DNA of 64,000 nt from Desulfosporosinus nitroreducens (GTDB lineage: Bacteria; Bacillota; Desulfitobacteriia; Desulfitobacteriales; Desulfitobacteriaceae), in the NCBI RefSeq assembly GCF_023897015.1, contig NZ_JAMHFY010000001.1, positions 124,001 to 188,000 on the forward strand, given 5' to 3'. Below the pieces are notes generated by a model. That model did not search any database. It was not told the origin of the DNA and saw only the letters and a program-made list of their open reading frames with translations. Positions 38,124 through 46,864 of the stretch are shown here, one piece after another; the first letter of the stretch is position 1; each line of letters begins with the position of its first letter. The position numbers were made by a program, and so were the translations under genes.

Positions 38124-39815
38124 CTACGCTCCCTCTAAAGCAATCAGTTCCTTGCAGGAATGTGCCGGGCACCGTTGCTCCTTGATGTGCGCCTCGAATT
38201 CATCTCTAAAGTGTTTCAACATGCTCAATAACGGTTTTTGAACACTCCTGCCCAACGAACAAAGGGCCGCTTCGCCGATGACCTCGGATAATTCCTCCAA
38301 AAGCTCAATATCCCCTTCTACTCCCTTGCCTTTCGTCATATTCGTCAGGATATTAAGCATCTGCCGGATGCCTTCACGGCAGGGAACGCATTTGCCGCAG
38401 GATTCGCCCGAGAGGAAATCAAGGAAATACCTGGCGACTTCCACTAAACAGGTATCTTCATCCATCATCAGCATGTCGCCTGCGCCCATTGAGGCTCCCA
38501 GTTTTGACAGCACATCAAAATCCAAAGGGTTGTCGATGAGACTCTCGGGAATCGTTCCCCCCATTGGTCCTCCAAAGTGAATCGCCTTAAGTTTCTTTCC
38601 GTTGGGAATTCCACCGCCAAAGTCGTAGACAATGTCACGGAGCGAGGTACCCATAGGAACTTCTACGACCGCCGAATTACAGACATGACCCGATAAGGAG
38701 ATGAGTTTTGTACCCTTGCTCCGTTCTGTCCCTATACTGTTATACCATTCGGAGCCCCTGCCGATGATCAGAGGCACATTTGCCCAGGTCTCCACGTTGT
38801 TTAGGTTACTGGGCCTATCCCATATACCACTTACCGAAGTCCGGATGTATTTCGGTCTCGGCTCCGGCGCCTTCCCTTCGATTGATCTCATTAAGGCGCT
38901 GGACTCGCCTGATACGAAGATTCCGACATCAAAATGTACCTCCACCTTAAAGTCAAAACCGGAGCCAAGGATATTTTTACCCAGAAGTCCGTATTCCTCC
39001 GCCTGGGCCAGGGCAATATCAAGGTTCTTTCTTAACTCCGGAGTGTCATGCCGAGTGTAAATAAATCCTTGATGTGAACCGATAGCATATGCACCGATCA
39101 TCAATCCTTCCAGCACGCTGTGCGGATTCCCTTGGAAAAGGGCTCTGTCCATAAAAGCCCCGGGTTCCCCTTCGTGAGCGTTCACGATAACATACTTTAC
39201 TTCCTCTGGTGCATTACGAGTTGTCTCCCACTTCGACCCGGCAGGGAATCCACCGCCGCCCCGGCCGCGCAAGTTGGCCTTCTTTATTTCATCAAGAACT
39301 TGCACTGGACTCATCCCAAGAAGTGCTTTAGCAAAGGCAGAATAACCGCCCATCGCTAAATAGTCATCAATACTCTTGGGATTAATCTTACTGTTATGTC
39401 CGATGAGAACTCGCATCTGGTTTTTATAGAAGGGTATTTCAGACATATGAGTTGCCTTTTCACCGCTAAGGGGATCTGTATAAACTAGTCGGTTAATCAC
39501 TTTTTTCTCAATCACAGTCTGGGATATGATCTCTGGGACATCCTCCGGCTTTACCTCCAAATAGCAGATTTCTTCAGGATTAATCACAACAATTGGTCCT
39601 TTTTCACAAAAGCCATGGCAGCCGGTGGCTATAACTTCAACTTCCAACGATTGTTTCCTGATTTCTTCTTTAAAAGCGCTGATAACGTCACCATTACCGA
39701 GACCAAGACAGCTGATTCCCGCACATATTGCGATACAAGGCTTATCGGGATCTTTTTTTGACAAGATACCCTTCCTGAGTTCTTCCAATTCAGCAACTGA
39801 ATTTATCCTTGTCAT
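38124..39815 (-). CDS. bamH: BamH-like NuoF-type NADH-binding flavoprotein
   Basis: 563 residues: N-terminal thioredoxin-like [2Fe-2S] domain (CAGISCLGLG and CHGFC), the FMN/NADH-binding core (NLRGRGGGGFPAGSKWE, VNAHEGEPGAFMDR), an SLBB domain and the [4Fe-4S] motif SCGKCVPCREG near 470. The C-terminus ends in a shorter Cys-containing tail. Start ATG follows GAGGGAATATT. Encoded between bamG and bamI, overlapping neither. Confidence 0.88.
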   Translation of the reverse strand: MTRINSVAELEELRKGILSKKDPDKPCIAICAGISCLGLGNGDVISAFKEEIRKQSLEVEVIATGCHGFCEKGPIVVINPEEICYLEVKPEDVPEIISQTVIEKKVINRLVYTDPLSGEKATHMSEIPFYKNQMRVLIGHNSKINPKSIDDYLAMGGYSAFAKALLGMSPVQVLDEIKKANLRGRGGGGFPAGSKWETTRNAPEEVKYVIVNAHEGEPGAFMDRALFQGNPHSVLEGLMIGAYAIGSHQGFIYTRHDTPELRKNLDIALAQAEEYGLLGKNILGSGFDFKVEVHFDVGIFVSGESSALMRSIEGKAPEPRPKYIRTSVSGIWDRPSNLNNVETWANVPLIIGRGSEWYNSIGTERSKGTKLISLSGHVCNSAVVEVPMGTSLRDIVYDFGGGIPNGKKLKAIHFGGPMGGTIPESLIDNPLDFDVLSKLGASMGAGDMLMMDEDTCLVEVARYFLDFLSGESCGKCVPCREGIRQMLNILTNMTKGKGVEGDIELLEELSEVIGEAALCSLGRSVQKPLLSMLKHFRDEFEAHIKEQRCPAHSCKELIALEGA

Positions 39816-39824
39816 AATATTCCC

Positions 39825-40277
39825 TCAATCATATTTTTTTAAGGCGTCTGCTATTTCGGCAGGCGATATTCTACTGTGAGTCTGTTCGTCAACTTTTATC
39901 AACGGACCACATGTGCAACAACCTTGGCAGTTAACAGTCTCCAAGCTGAACTTCTGATCCAAATCTGTTTCGCCAGGTTTAATTCCGGTCAGTTCTTCCA
40001 CCGCATCGAGAACACGCTGCGCACCACGAATATGACAGGCCGTGCCCGTACAAATTTGAATTTCATGACGTCCTTTGGGAGTCAAACTGAAGGTTTTATA
40101 ATAGGAAGCTATTCGCAGAACCCGACTAAAGGGCACCCCCAATTTTTCACTGATCTTCACTAATACTTCTCTGGGAAGCCAATGTTCCTCTTCCTGAATC
40201 TCCATCATTACTCGAATCAAAGAACCGGCTTGGCCCTGATATTTATCTAAAATCTTATCAATTGCATCCTTATCCAT
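39825..40277 (-). CDS. bamG: BamG-like NuoE-type thioredoxin-fold subunit
   Basis: 150 residues of the NuoE/HoxE family. The [2Fe-2S] ligands are in CTGTACHIRGA and NCQGCCTCGP. It pairs with NuoF-type subunits. It ends 9 bp before bamH. Residues 1-60 are the usual helical N-terminal domain. Confidence 0.88.
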   Translation of the reverse strand: MDKDAIDKILDKYQGQAGSLIRVMMEIQEEEHWLPREVLVKISEKLGVPFSRVLRIASYYKTFSLTPKGRHEIQICTGTACHIRGAQRVLDAVEELTGIKPGETDLDQKFSLETVNCQGCCTCGPLIKVDEQTHSRISPAEIADALKKYD

Positions 40278-40327
40278 AACTTCTTTGTCCTGACCTCCTT
40301 CCTCTAATCCACTGTCTGCTCTTCACC

Positions 40328-41095
40328 TTAGGCCAGTGCAAAGCACTTCCGGCCTTCCTCATACCTAACTAATCCTTGCCTTGACGAACTATTCAGGTGC
40401 CTTGATACTTCAGACGGGGTCAGATCTAAAACCTTAGCGATCTCTCCGGTTGTCTGGGGTCCTTCTCGCAAGAGTGAAATAATTTGGCTGTCTACCAATT
40501 TCTCGATAACTGTTTCCTTAAACAATTTGGTGAACTCGTCACTGCCGAAAAAATTATAATACACTTCCTGCGATTGGACGGGTATTCTCATTCTTTCTCT
40601 TTCCACCAGTCTAATGTAGGGGACGATATCGGCAACTGCTTGGATTCTAGACTTTAAGACCAAGTCGTCGATTCCTTCCCCTTTGCCGAGAGGTCCTAAC
40701 TCCTTCACCTGTTTGCCAAAGTCAGTCATAATTTCAGCAAACAAGTTTCCATCAGCTGAAGACATCGTTTCGATCTTTAATCTGTCCGGATTCAGGCCGA
40801 TGTGCTCCATTATTTTCTTACATAGGAGTACCATGTTTAGCGCATGATAATTTCCTTGGGTACCATAATTACAATCATTGTATTTACAACCGCCTAGAAA
40901 CACTCCATCCATTCCATTGGAGAAAGCCCTTAATACAAATGACAGGTCAACTCTGCCAGTACACATGACACGAATAACCCTACTCTCAGGTGTATATTGT
41001 AGTCTGGACACGCCAGCTAGGTCTGCAGCCCCGTATGCTCACGATTGGCAGACAAACCCTAATATTTTTGGTTTAAATTTAAGTCCAGTACTCAT
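40328..41095 (-). CDS. bamF: BamF-like MvhD selenoprotein with C-terminal winged helix
   Basis: 255 residues if the TGA at 41041-41039 (codon 19) is read as selenocysteine. The start MSTGLKFKPKILGFVCQS, then Sec, then AYGAADLAGVSRLQY matches MvhD, which has Cys (CNWCSYAGAD) at this place, so Sec replaces the second Cys of CxxC. The second Cys motif is GGCKYNDCNY. Residues about 195-255 (TTGEIAKVLDLTPSEVSRHL) form a winged-helix extension not present in plain MvhD. GGCGGTGAG precedes the ATG. It would pass electrons between BamE and the BamGHI module. Confidence 0.85.
41004..41041 (-). promoter_or_regulatory. UGA (Sec) codon and candidate SECIS of bamF
   Basis: The UGA at 41041-41039 is followed after 22 nt by a small hairpin CUGG-CGUGU-CCAG (41016-41004) with GU in the loop. 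It is weaker than the bamE element, but spacing and position fit a bacterial SECIS. Confidence 0.5.
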
Positions 41096-41146
41096 GCTTT
41101 TCTCACCGCCTTACTTAGTAATCCTGTCTTTGTGCATAGCGAACAT

Positions 41147-44100
41147 CTACAAGCCTGCAACCGCTGCATCGATTTGGCTCAATATCTGCTCATTGGTAAA
41201 GTTCTTAAGTTGAATAGCCCCTGTCGGACATACGGTGTTACAAAGACCATCTCCCTTGCATAGAGGAGGATTAACCCCAGCTTTTCTGCCTTGTGGTGTC
41301 ATAATGAACTCGATGGCACCATACGAACACGCCGTGATACATGCCCCGCACGAAATGCAGTCATTCCCATTCACCTCTGCAACAGCGCCTGAGGCTACCA
41401 CTGAATCACGTGAGAGCAGGGTTAAGGCCCGGCCTGCAGCTGCATAAGACTGACTAATCGTTTCCGCTATATGCTTGGGATAGTGAGCCATTCCGCAAAG
41501 ATAAACGCCATCGACAGCAAACTCAACAGGCCTTAGTTTTACATGAGCCTCTTTGAAAAAACCATCTTGATTGGTAGTTACCTTGAATAGGTCAACAGCC
41601 TCCTGACTTCCCGCTGACGGAATAACAGCGACAGCTAAAGCGAGTTTATCAGAATCAATTTCAAGCTTCTTACCTAAAATAAGATCAGTCACACTAATTC
41701 TTAAGACATTCCGACCATCCTCGTCAACAGCTTCTTCCACCTGAGGTTGATCCTGCGCCTCATAGCGGATGAACCTTACGTCCTTACCAGCCGCTTCTCG
41801 GTAATAATCCTCTTTTAACCCATACGTCCTCATATCCCTAAACAGAATGTAGATATCCATCTGGGGGTTTAGCTCTTTTAGTTTCAGGGCGTTTTTGATA
41901 GACTCGCTGCAACATATTCTACTACAGTAGTTTCTGTCTTCATTTCTGCAACCTACGCATTGAATCATCACTAGACTCCGAGTGTTAAGCAGGCTTTCTT
42001 CTTTTTTGACGATTTGCTCTTCTAACTCCAAGTGGGTTATTACCCTGTCATCTTTTCCATAAAGGTACTCGATGGGTTGGTATTCTTCAGCACCTGTAGC
42101 AAGAATGGTTGCCCCATGCTTTATCTCGGTGACTCTTCCTTGAGCCTTCACCTTGGTAATGAAATTTCCCACAAAACCGCCCGTCTCAGTGATGGCTGCC
42201 TCGGTATAGACACGGATTAAGGGGTGCTGATAAACTTGGCGAATCACATCGTGCAAATATTCTTGAACATCCAACCCTTCCAAGGTGTAATGAATTCTGC
42301 GCGCCATTCCCCCCAGGTCGGTATCCTTTTCCACCAGGTAAACTTCATGTCCTTGGTTAGCCACGCTCAGAGCACTGGTCAGGCCGGCTACGCCTCCTCC
42401 GACCACTAAGGCCGTCTTATTGACGTTCAGCGCAAATTCCTGCAAAGGTTTCAAATGGCTAGACCGGGCTACCGACATCCGGATTAGATCCTTAGCCTTA
42501 TGGGTGGCCTCTTCCTTTTCCTTCGAGTGGACCCAGGAGCAATGTTCTCTAATATTAGCCATATCTAAATAATATTGATTAATTCCCGCCTCCCGAAGGG
42601 TGTCCCTGAATAACGGTTCAAGGGTCCTGATGGAGCATGCAGCGATAACCAATCGATTGAGCCCTTTTTCCTTGGCCATGTCTGCAATTTCTTTGGCAGA
42701 ATTTGTGGCACATGAAAATAACTGTTCCTGGGCGTAGACAACATTAGGTAAGGTTAAGGCATATTCAACGGCGGAAGGTACATTTACTACCCTTGAGATA
42801 TTAGCCCCGCAATGACATACAAAGACGCCTACCTTTGGTTCCTCTTGGGATACATCCCTTTCCGGCGGATAGATCCTTTCTTTGGACAGCTTCCCTCTTC
42901 TGTAGTCAAGAAGTTCACCACATTGCGAGCCAGCCCCGCTGGCGGTATAAACCGACTCAGGAATATCTGCAGGACCCTGGAAGGATCCGCTGACAAAGAC
43001 CCCAGGCTTGGTGGCCTCCATAGGATTGGAAAGACTTGTTTTACAGAATCCGTGTGAATTGAGCTCGATGCCGAACTTATCGGCCAAAGCCTGATAATTA
43101 GTGGGGGGATTCAGGCCTATGGATAATACCACCATATCGAATTCTTCTTCTTTTACTCCATCATCCGGTGTTGTATATCTAATCGTTACATTGTTGCTTT
43201 CCGGGATCTCTTTTCCTATTGATACGTAGCTTCTAATAAACCGAACCCCGGGAAGTTGTTCTGTTTTTTGGAAGTATCGCTCTAAATCCTTGTTATGGGA
43301 ACGAACATCGTTATGGAATATGGTACACTCGGCCTCTGCATCATGCTCTTTGGTCAGAATCACCTGTTTCTGGGCGTAAGAGCAACATACTGCTGAACAA
43401 TAGCTATTCCCGCCTGCCGGGTTAACTTGTCTGGACCCGACACATTGAATCCACGCTATTTTATGAGGATGCTTTTTGTCGGAAGCTCGCAGTATCTCCC
43501 CTTCATATGCCCCGGAAGGACTTAATATCCGTTCATAATCAAGACTGGTTACTACGTTCTTAAACTTCCCGTAGCCATAGTCATTCCGGAGCTTGGGGTC
43601 AAATGGCTCAAACCCCAGTGCTAGAACGATGGCCCCTACATTTACTTCTACCTTCTCCGCCGTTTGATTAAAATCTATGGCGTCAGCCTTACAGATTGCT
43701 TGGCAAATAGTACATTTCTTTTCTTTAAGGTAAAGGCAACTTTCATCAATATAAGTGGCAAGCGGAATTGCTTGAGTAAAATATATATGAATCGCTTTAT
43801 TCTGAGATATTTCCTGATTAAATTGATCAGGGTATTTAACCGGGCAGTATTCTACACAGGCTTTACACCCCGTGCATTTGCTCTCGTCAACGTATTTGGG
43901 CTTTTTAATCAAGGTTACTTTGAAGTTCCCTGCTTCCCCGTCTACACTGTCAACTTCAGTATAGGTTAGGACCTCAATATTCGGCTGCCGGTCGACCTCG
44001 ACCAGTTTGGGGTTGAGTATTCAACTGGAGCAGTCATTGGTTGGAAAGGTCTTGTCAAGCTGGGCCATATGACCACCAATACTCGGCGCTTTGTCAACCA

Positions 44101-44251
44101 AGTAAACCTTATAACCGGCAGCAGCAAGATCAAGGGAGGCTTGAATACCGCTGATCCCTCCACCAACAACCATTACGTCTCCAAAATTATTGTTTCCAGC
44201 ACGATTACAAAGTTGTTGAATTTGTTCTTTTAGCAATAGTTCTTGTTCCAC
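41147..44251 (-). CDS. bamE: BamE-like HdrA selenoprotein
   Basis: 1034 residues if the in-frame TGA at 44023-44021 (codon 77) is selenocysteine. Before it, [17 protein letters not shown] is the FAD-binding loop and [16 protein letters not shown] leads to Sec. After it, [18 protein letters not shown] continues the HdrA family sequence, where Cys normally stands (CSxC). Then come [4Fe-4S] motifs [11 protein letters not shown], a second FAD domain ([12 protein letters not shown] near 617) and C-terminal clusters [11 protein letters not shown] and [11 protein letters not shown] near 964-1003. HdrA is the bifurcating flavoprotein of Hdr complexes. Start ATG at 44251. Confidence 0.87.
43988..44023 (-). 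promoter_or_regulatory. UGA (Sec) codon and SECIS of bamE
   Basis: 15 nt after the UGA lies the hairpin CUGGUC-GAGGUC-GACCGG (44005-43988): a 6-bp stem with one U-G pair and a 6-nt loop. The GGUC in the apical loop matches the E. coli fdhF SECIS loop, AGGUCU, as I recall it. Supports Sec insertion by SelB. Confidence 0.75.
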
Positions 44252-44315
44252 TTTCTATCACCTCTTTAGGTTTTATGTGCGCATACTGTCCAAGTACCGG
44301 ATCAGCCAGCCGCAC

Positions 44316-45113
44316 CTAGTTTGCAGAGCAGTCAAGCCGCTCCGGGTGTGAATACACCAACAGGCGATTTCCACGTGCATGACCAATTAGAGCAATGCCT
44401 AGATCGCAAGCAAGTGAAACGGCGCTCCCCGTCGGCGAATGACGCGAAACAACAACCGGGACCTGCATCTTTGCGGCCTTAAGCAACATCTCCGACGAAA
44501 CTCGACCAGTGGTCAGCAACAATCGGTCTCGGGTTGATAGTGCCCTCTCTAGACATTCGCCATGGATCTTGTCCAAAGTGTTATGTCGTCCGATATCCTC
44601 GGCCACTACCAGCAGATTCCCAGTATCGGACAAAGCTGAAGTGTGTACACCGCCACTAAGCCGGTACAGATCCATCTTCTCTTGAAGTTGCTTCATTAGA
44701 CACAACACTTCCGTTGCTGTCACAACAAGACCCGATTCAACCTTCTGTCCGTACGTTTTGAAAACTGAACCTCCACCACACCCTGAGGTGAGTGTCCGCT
44801 GAGTTGGCAATTCGAACTCGGGGTTAATCAGCCTCACATCGACCAGTGATTCCACTTCACACATCTTCATCATCACCACGTCGCTGATACCTGAGATGAT
44901 TCCCTCTCCGTACAGGAATCCAAGGACAAGACACTCCATCTTAGTTGGAGTGCACTGAATGGTGACCAGTTCCTGGTGATTCACAAAGATTGTGAGACCC
45001 ATCTCGCTTGGCACGTGAACTGAGGTCCTGCCCCACCCCTCTTCCGAAAAGCGATCACCGACTATTTCCACTGCCACATTTTTCATATATGATACGCCAA
45101 TTTCCTTTTGCAT
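44316..45113 (-). CDS. fdhD: FdhD-family sulfurtransferase
   Basis: 265 residues of the FdhD family, which carries sulfur from a cysteine desulfurase to the Mo/W-bis-pterin cofactor. Runs PTKMECLVLGFLYGEG, TSGCGGGSVFKT, GGVHTSAL, AEDIGRHNTLDKI and LLTTGRVSSEM fit the family. The usual CxxC (SGCGxCG) is reduced to one Cys, followed by GGGS. It is inserted between bamD and bamE, so it probably matures the tungsten cofactor of BamB rather than a formate dehydrogenase. No formate dehydrogenase is in the window. Confidence 0.9.
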   Translation of the reverse strand: MQKEIGVSYMKNVAVEIVGDRFSEEGWGRTSVHVPSEMGLTIFVNHQELVTIQCTPTKMECLVLGFLYGEGIISGISDVVMMKMCEVESLVDVRLINPEFELPTQRTLTSGCGGGSVFKTYGQKVESGLVVTATEVLCLMKQLQEKMDLYRLSGGVHTSALSDTGNLLVVAEDIGRHNTLDKIHGECLERALSTRDRLLLTTGRVSSEMLLKAAKMQVPVVVSRHSPTGSAVSLACDLGIALIGHARGNRLLVYSHPERLDCSAN

Positions 45114-45131
45114 GCTTAGCTTCTCCGTCCT

Positions 45132-46283
45132 CTAAATAATTTCCTGGAGAATCTCCGTGATGTCCTTAACCTGTATGACGTCATCATAATTCAGGACTAA
45201 CCTGCTATCTTCAAAATTGGTGATGCAATAGGGGCAGGAAGTAACCAGCACCTCAGCACCAACTCCAATAGCTTGATCCAATCTAAGGTTGGCGAATCTG
45301 TCGGACTTTTGAGTTTCCATCCAAATCCTGCCCCCGCCCATTCCACAACACATACTATCTTCCCGCGACTCCTCCATCTCGTTTAATATCAAACCAGGTA
45401 TCTTTTTTAAGACCCCTCGCGGTTCGTCATATATGCCATTATGCCGACCTAAATAACATGGGTCATGATACGTAACTTTCTTCTCATACTCCTTGCTGAT
45501 CTGGAGTCTTCCCCCATTTATAAGCTCGAACAAATACTGGGATATATGAATTACCTCAAAGTTCACATTGAATTCTGGATACTCATTCTTGAAAGTATGA
45601 TAGCAATGAGGGGAGGAAACAAGAATCTTTTTGACACCGTTATCGATAAACGTTTTGATGTTTTCCCTAGCCATGCGTTTGAATAATGCCTCATTGCCGG
45701 TCTTGCGGATGCTTTCTCCACAGCAATTCTCCTTGGTACCCAGTATCCCGAAATCCACCCCTGCCTTATTGAGGATATTGACAGTGGCTCGAGCTACCTT
45801 CTTCAATCTTGAGTCATAGCTTAAGTAGCAACCCGGAAAATATAAGATTTCCATCCCTTCGGTGAATGTTTTTACTGAAAGACCCTCTGCCCATTCCGCT
45901 CTCTTGGTTCGCGCTTCACCAAAGGGGTTTCCTTCTGCAAAAAGGCCTGCACTTGCAGCGCGAACAGGCTTAACAGCCTCAGGGAAAACGCCATATCCCG
46001 TGGCGAATCTGCGCAAGGCAACCATGTCGTTAATCTGCTTTACGTCTCTCGGGCATCTCTGATGGCACTTTCCGCAGGTAGTACAACGCCAGATTTCTTC
46101 ATTTTCTATCTCAGTCAAACCAAAGGTTGCCTCTCGAATCAGTTTGCGCATACTGAACGTTCTGACCTTGTTCCAGGGACAAACAGTATCGCATTTTCCG
46201 CATTGATAGCAGAATTTAACGGCGTCTGCACCACTCTCTTTGATTTCATCTATGGCCTCTTTGAAGGGGGCTACAATCTCCAC
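45132..46283 (-). CDS. bamD: BamD-like HdrD-type iron-sulfur protein
   Basis: 383 residues. N-terminal double [4Fe-4S] domain CYQCGKCDTVC and CTTCGKCHQRC, then two CCG domains (CYLSY..NCCGE and CYLGR..MCCGMGGG) as in HdrD/HdrB, which bind noncubane clusters. In the Bam complex this subunit links BamE to BamBC. Start is GTG at 46283 after GGAGAGG. It follows bamC after 32 bp. Confidence 0.85.
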   Translation of the reverse strand: MEIVAPFKEAIDEIKESGADAVKFCYQCGKCDTVCPWNKVRTFSMRKLIREATFGLTEIENEEIWRCTTCGKCHQRCPRDVKQINDMVALRRFATGYGVFPEAVKPVRAASAGLFAEGNPFGEARTKRAEWAEGLSVKTFTEGMEILYFPGCYLSYDSRLKKVARATVNILNKAGVDFGILGTKENCCGESIRKTGNEALFKRMARENIKTFIDNGVKKILVSSPHCYHTFKNEYPEFNVNFEVIHISQYLFELINGGRLQISKEYEKKVTYHDPCYLGRHNGIYDEPRGVLKKIPGLILNEMEESREDSMCCGMGGGRIWMETQKSDRFANLRLDQAIGVGAEVLVTSCPYCITNFEDSRLVLNYDDVIQVKDITEILQEII

Positions 46284-46315
46284 AATTTCTAATCCTCTCC
46301 TTTCTCATAACAGTT

Positions 46316-46864
46316 TTAGCCCTTCTGGGACATTCGGACGAAGTTATCCAATAGTCTCTGGGCTCCATATTTGTCTAGCAATGATTTTAATCCCATTTCC
46401 AGCGCGATCTGCTTCTCTTTTTCTTTAACTTCCTCATTGACTTCTTCTTCGTATTCTTCATAAACCAGGGCTCCAACCGTGCACACCTTTACACACTTAG
46501 GCTCATGACCTAACTCATCCTCACACATATCGCATTTCAATGGAAGACCAGAATCAGGTTCCCTAAATAGATCTCTCGACGGGCAAGAAGCTCCGCAGAA
46601 GCTGCACTCGCTGTATTCTTTTCCGTTGATCGTAAAAATCTGTCTGCCGACACATTCAGATTTGGTATATTCAGTAGCACGTATCGGCACATACTCATCA
46701 TTCAGTACATCCATAACCAACCGAATCCGAGACCTAGCAGGATTGATGCTGCTGTATTTCGGCTTGGCGTGAAATGCGGAACAGGCCAACTCACAAGCAC
46801 GACATGCAATGCATTTGTCAAGATTAACTTTAATTAATTTAACTATTTTCTTTTCACCCTTCAC
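46316..46864 (-). CDS. bamC: BamC-like ferredoxin subunit
   Basis: 182 residues with four-cluster-type cysteine motifs: CIACRACELAC, CSFCGASC, CDMCEDEL and CVKVC. A coiled, Glu/Lys-rich C-terminus follows (EEVNEEVKEKEK). It is the small electron-transfer partner of BamB. I use the GTG at 46864, 8 bp after GGAGG; it overlaps the bamB stop by 11 bp. The upstream GTG three codons earlier is less well placed. Confidence 0.83.
   Translation of the reverse strand: MKGEKKIVKLIKVNLDKCIACRACELACSAFHAKPKYSSINPARSRIRLVMDVLNDEYVPIRATEYTKSECVGRQIFTINGKEYSECSFCGASCPSRDLFREPDSGLPLKCDMCEDELGHEPKCVKVCTVGALVYEEYEEEVNEEVKEKEKQIALEMGLKSLLDKYGAQRLLDNFVRMSQKG

Noticed and set aside
38278-39060. Plus-strand ORFs of 100-119 residues over bamH
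   Set aside because: Shadows of the well-supported minus-strand NuoF-type gene; no ribosome binding sites.
41147-44251. Frameshifted or nonsense-mutated hdrA pseudogene
   Set aside because: The two halves are in the same frame, separated by a single TGA at the exact column of a conserved Cys, with a SECIS-like hairpin after it; bamF in the same operon shows the same pattern.
44316-45113. Formate dehydrogenase locus
   Set aside because: fdhD alone is present; the AOR-family gene is BamB-like by its N-terminus, Cys motifs and C-terminus, not a formate dehydrogenase.
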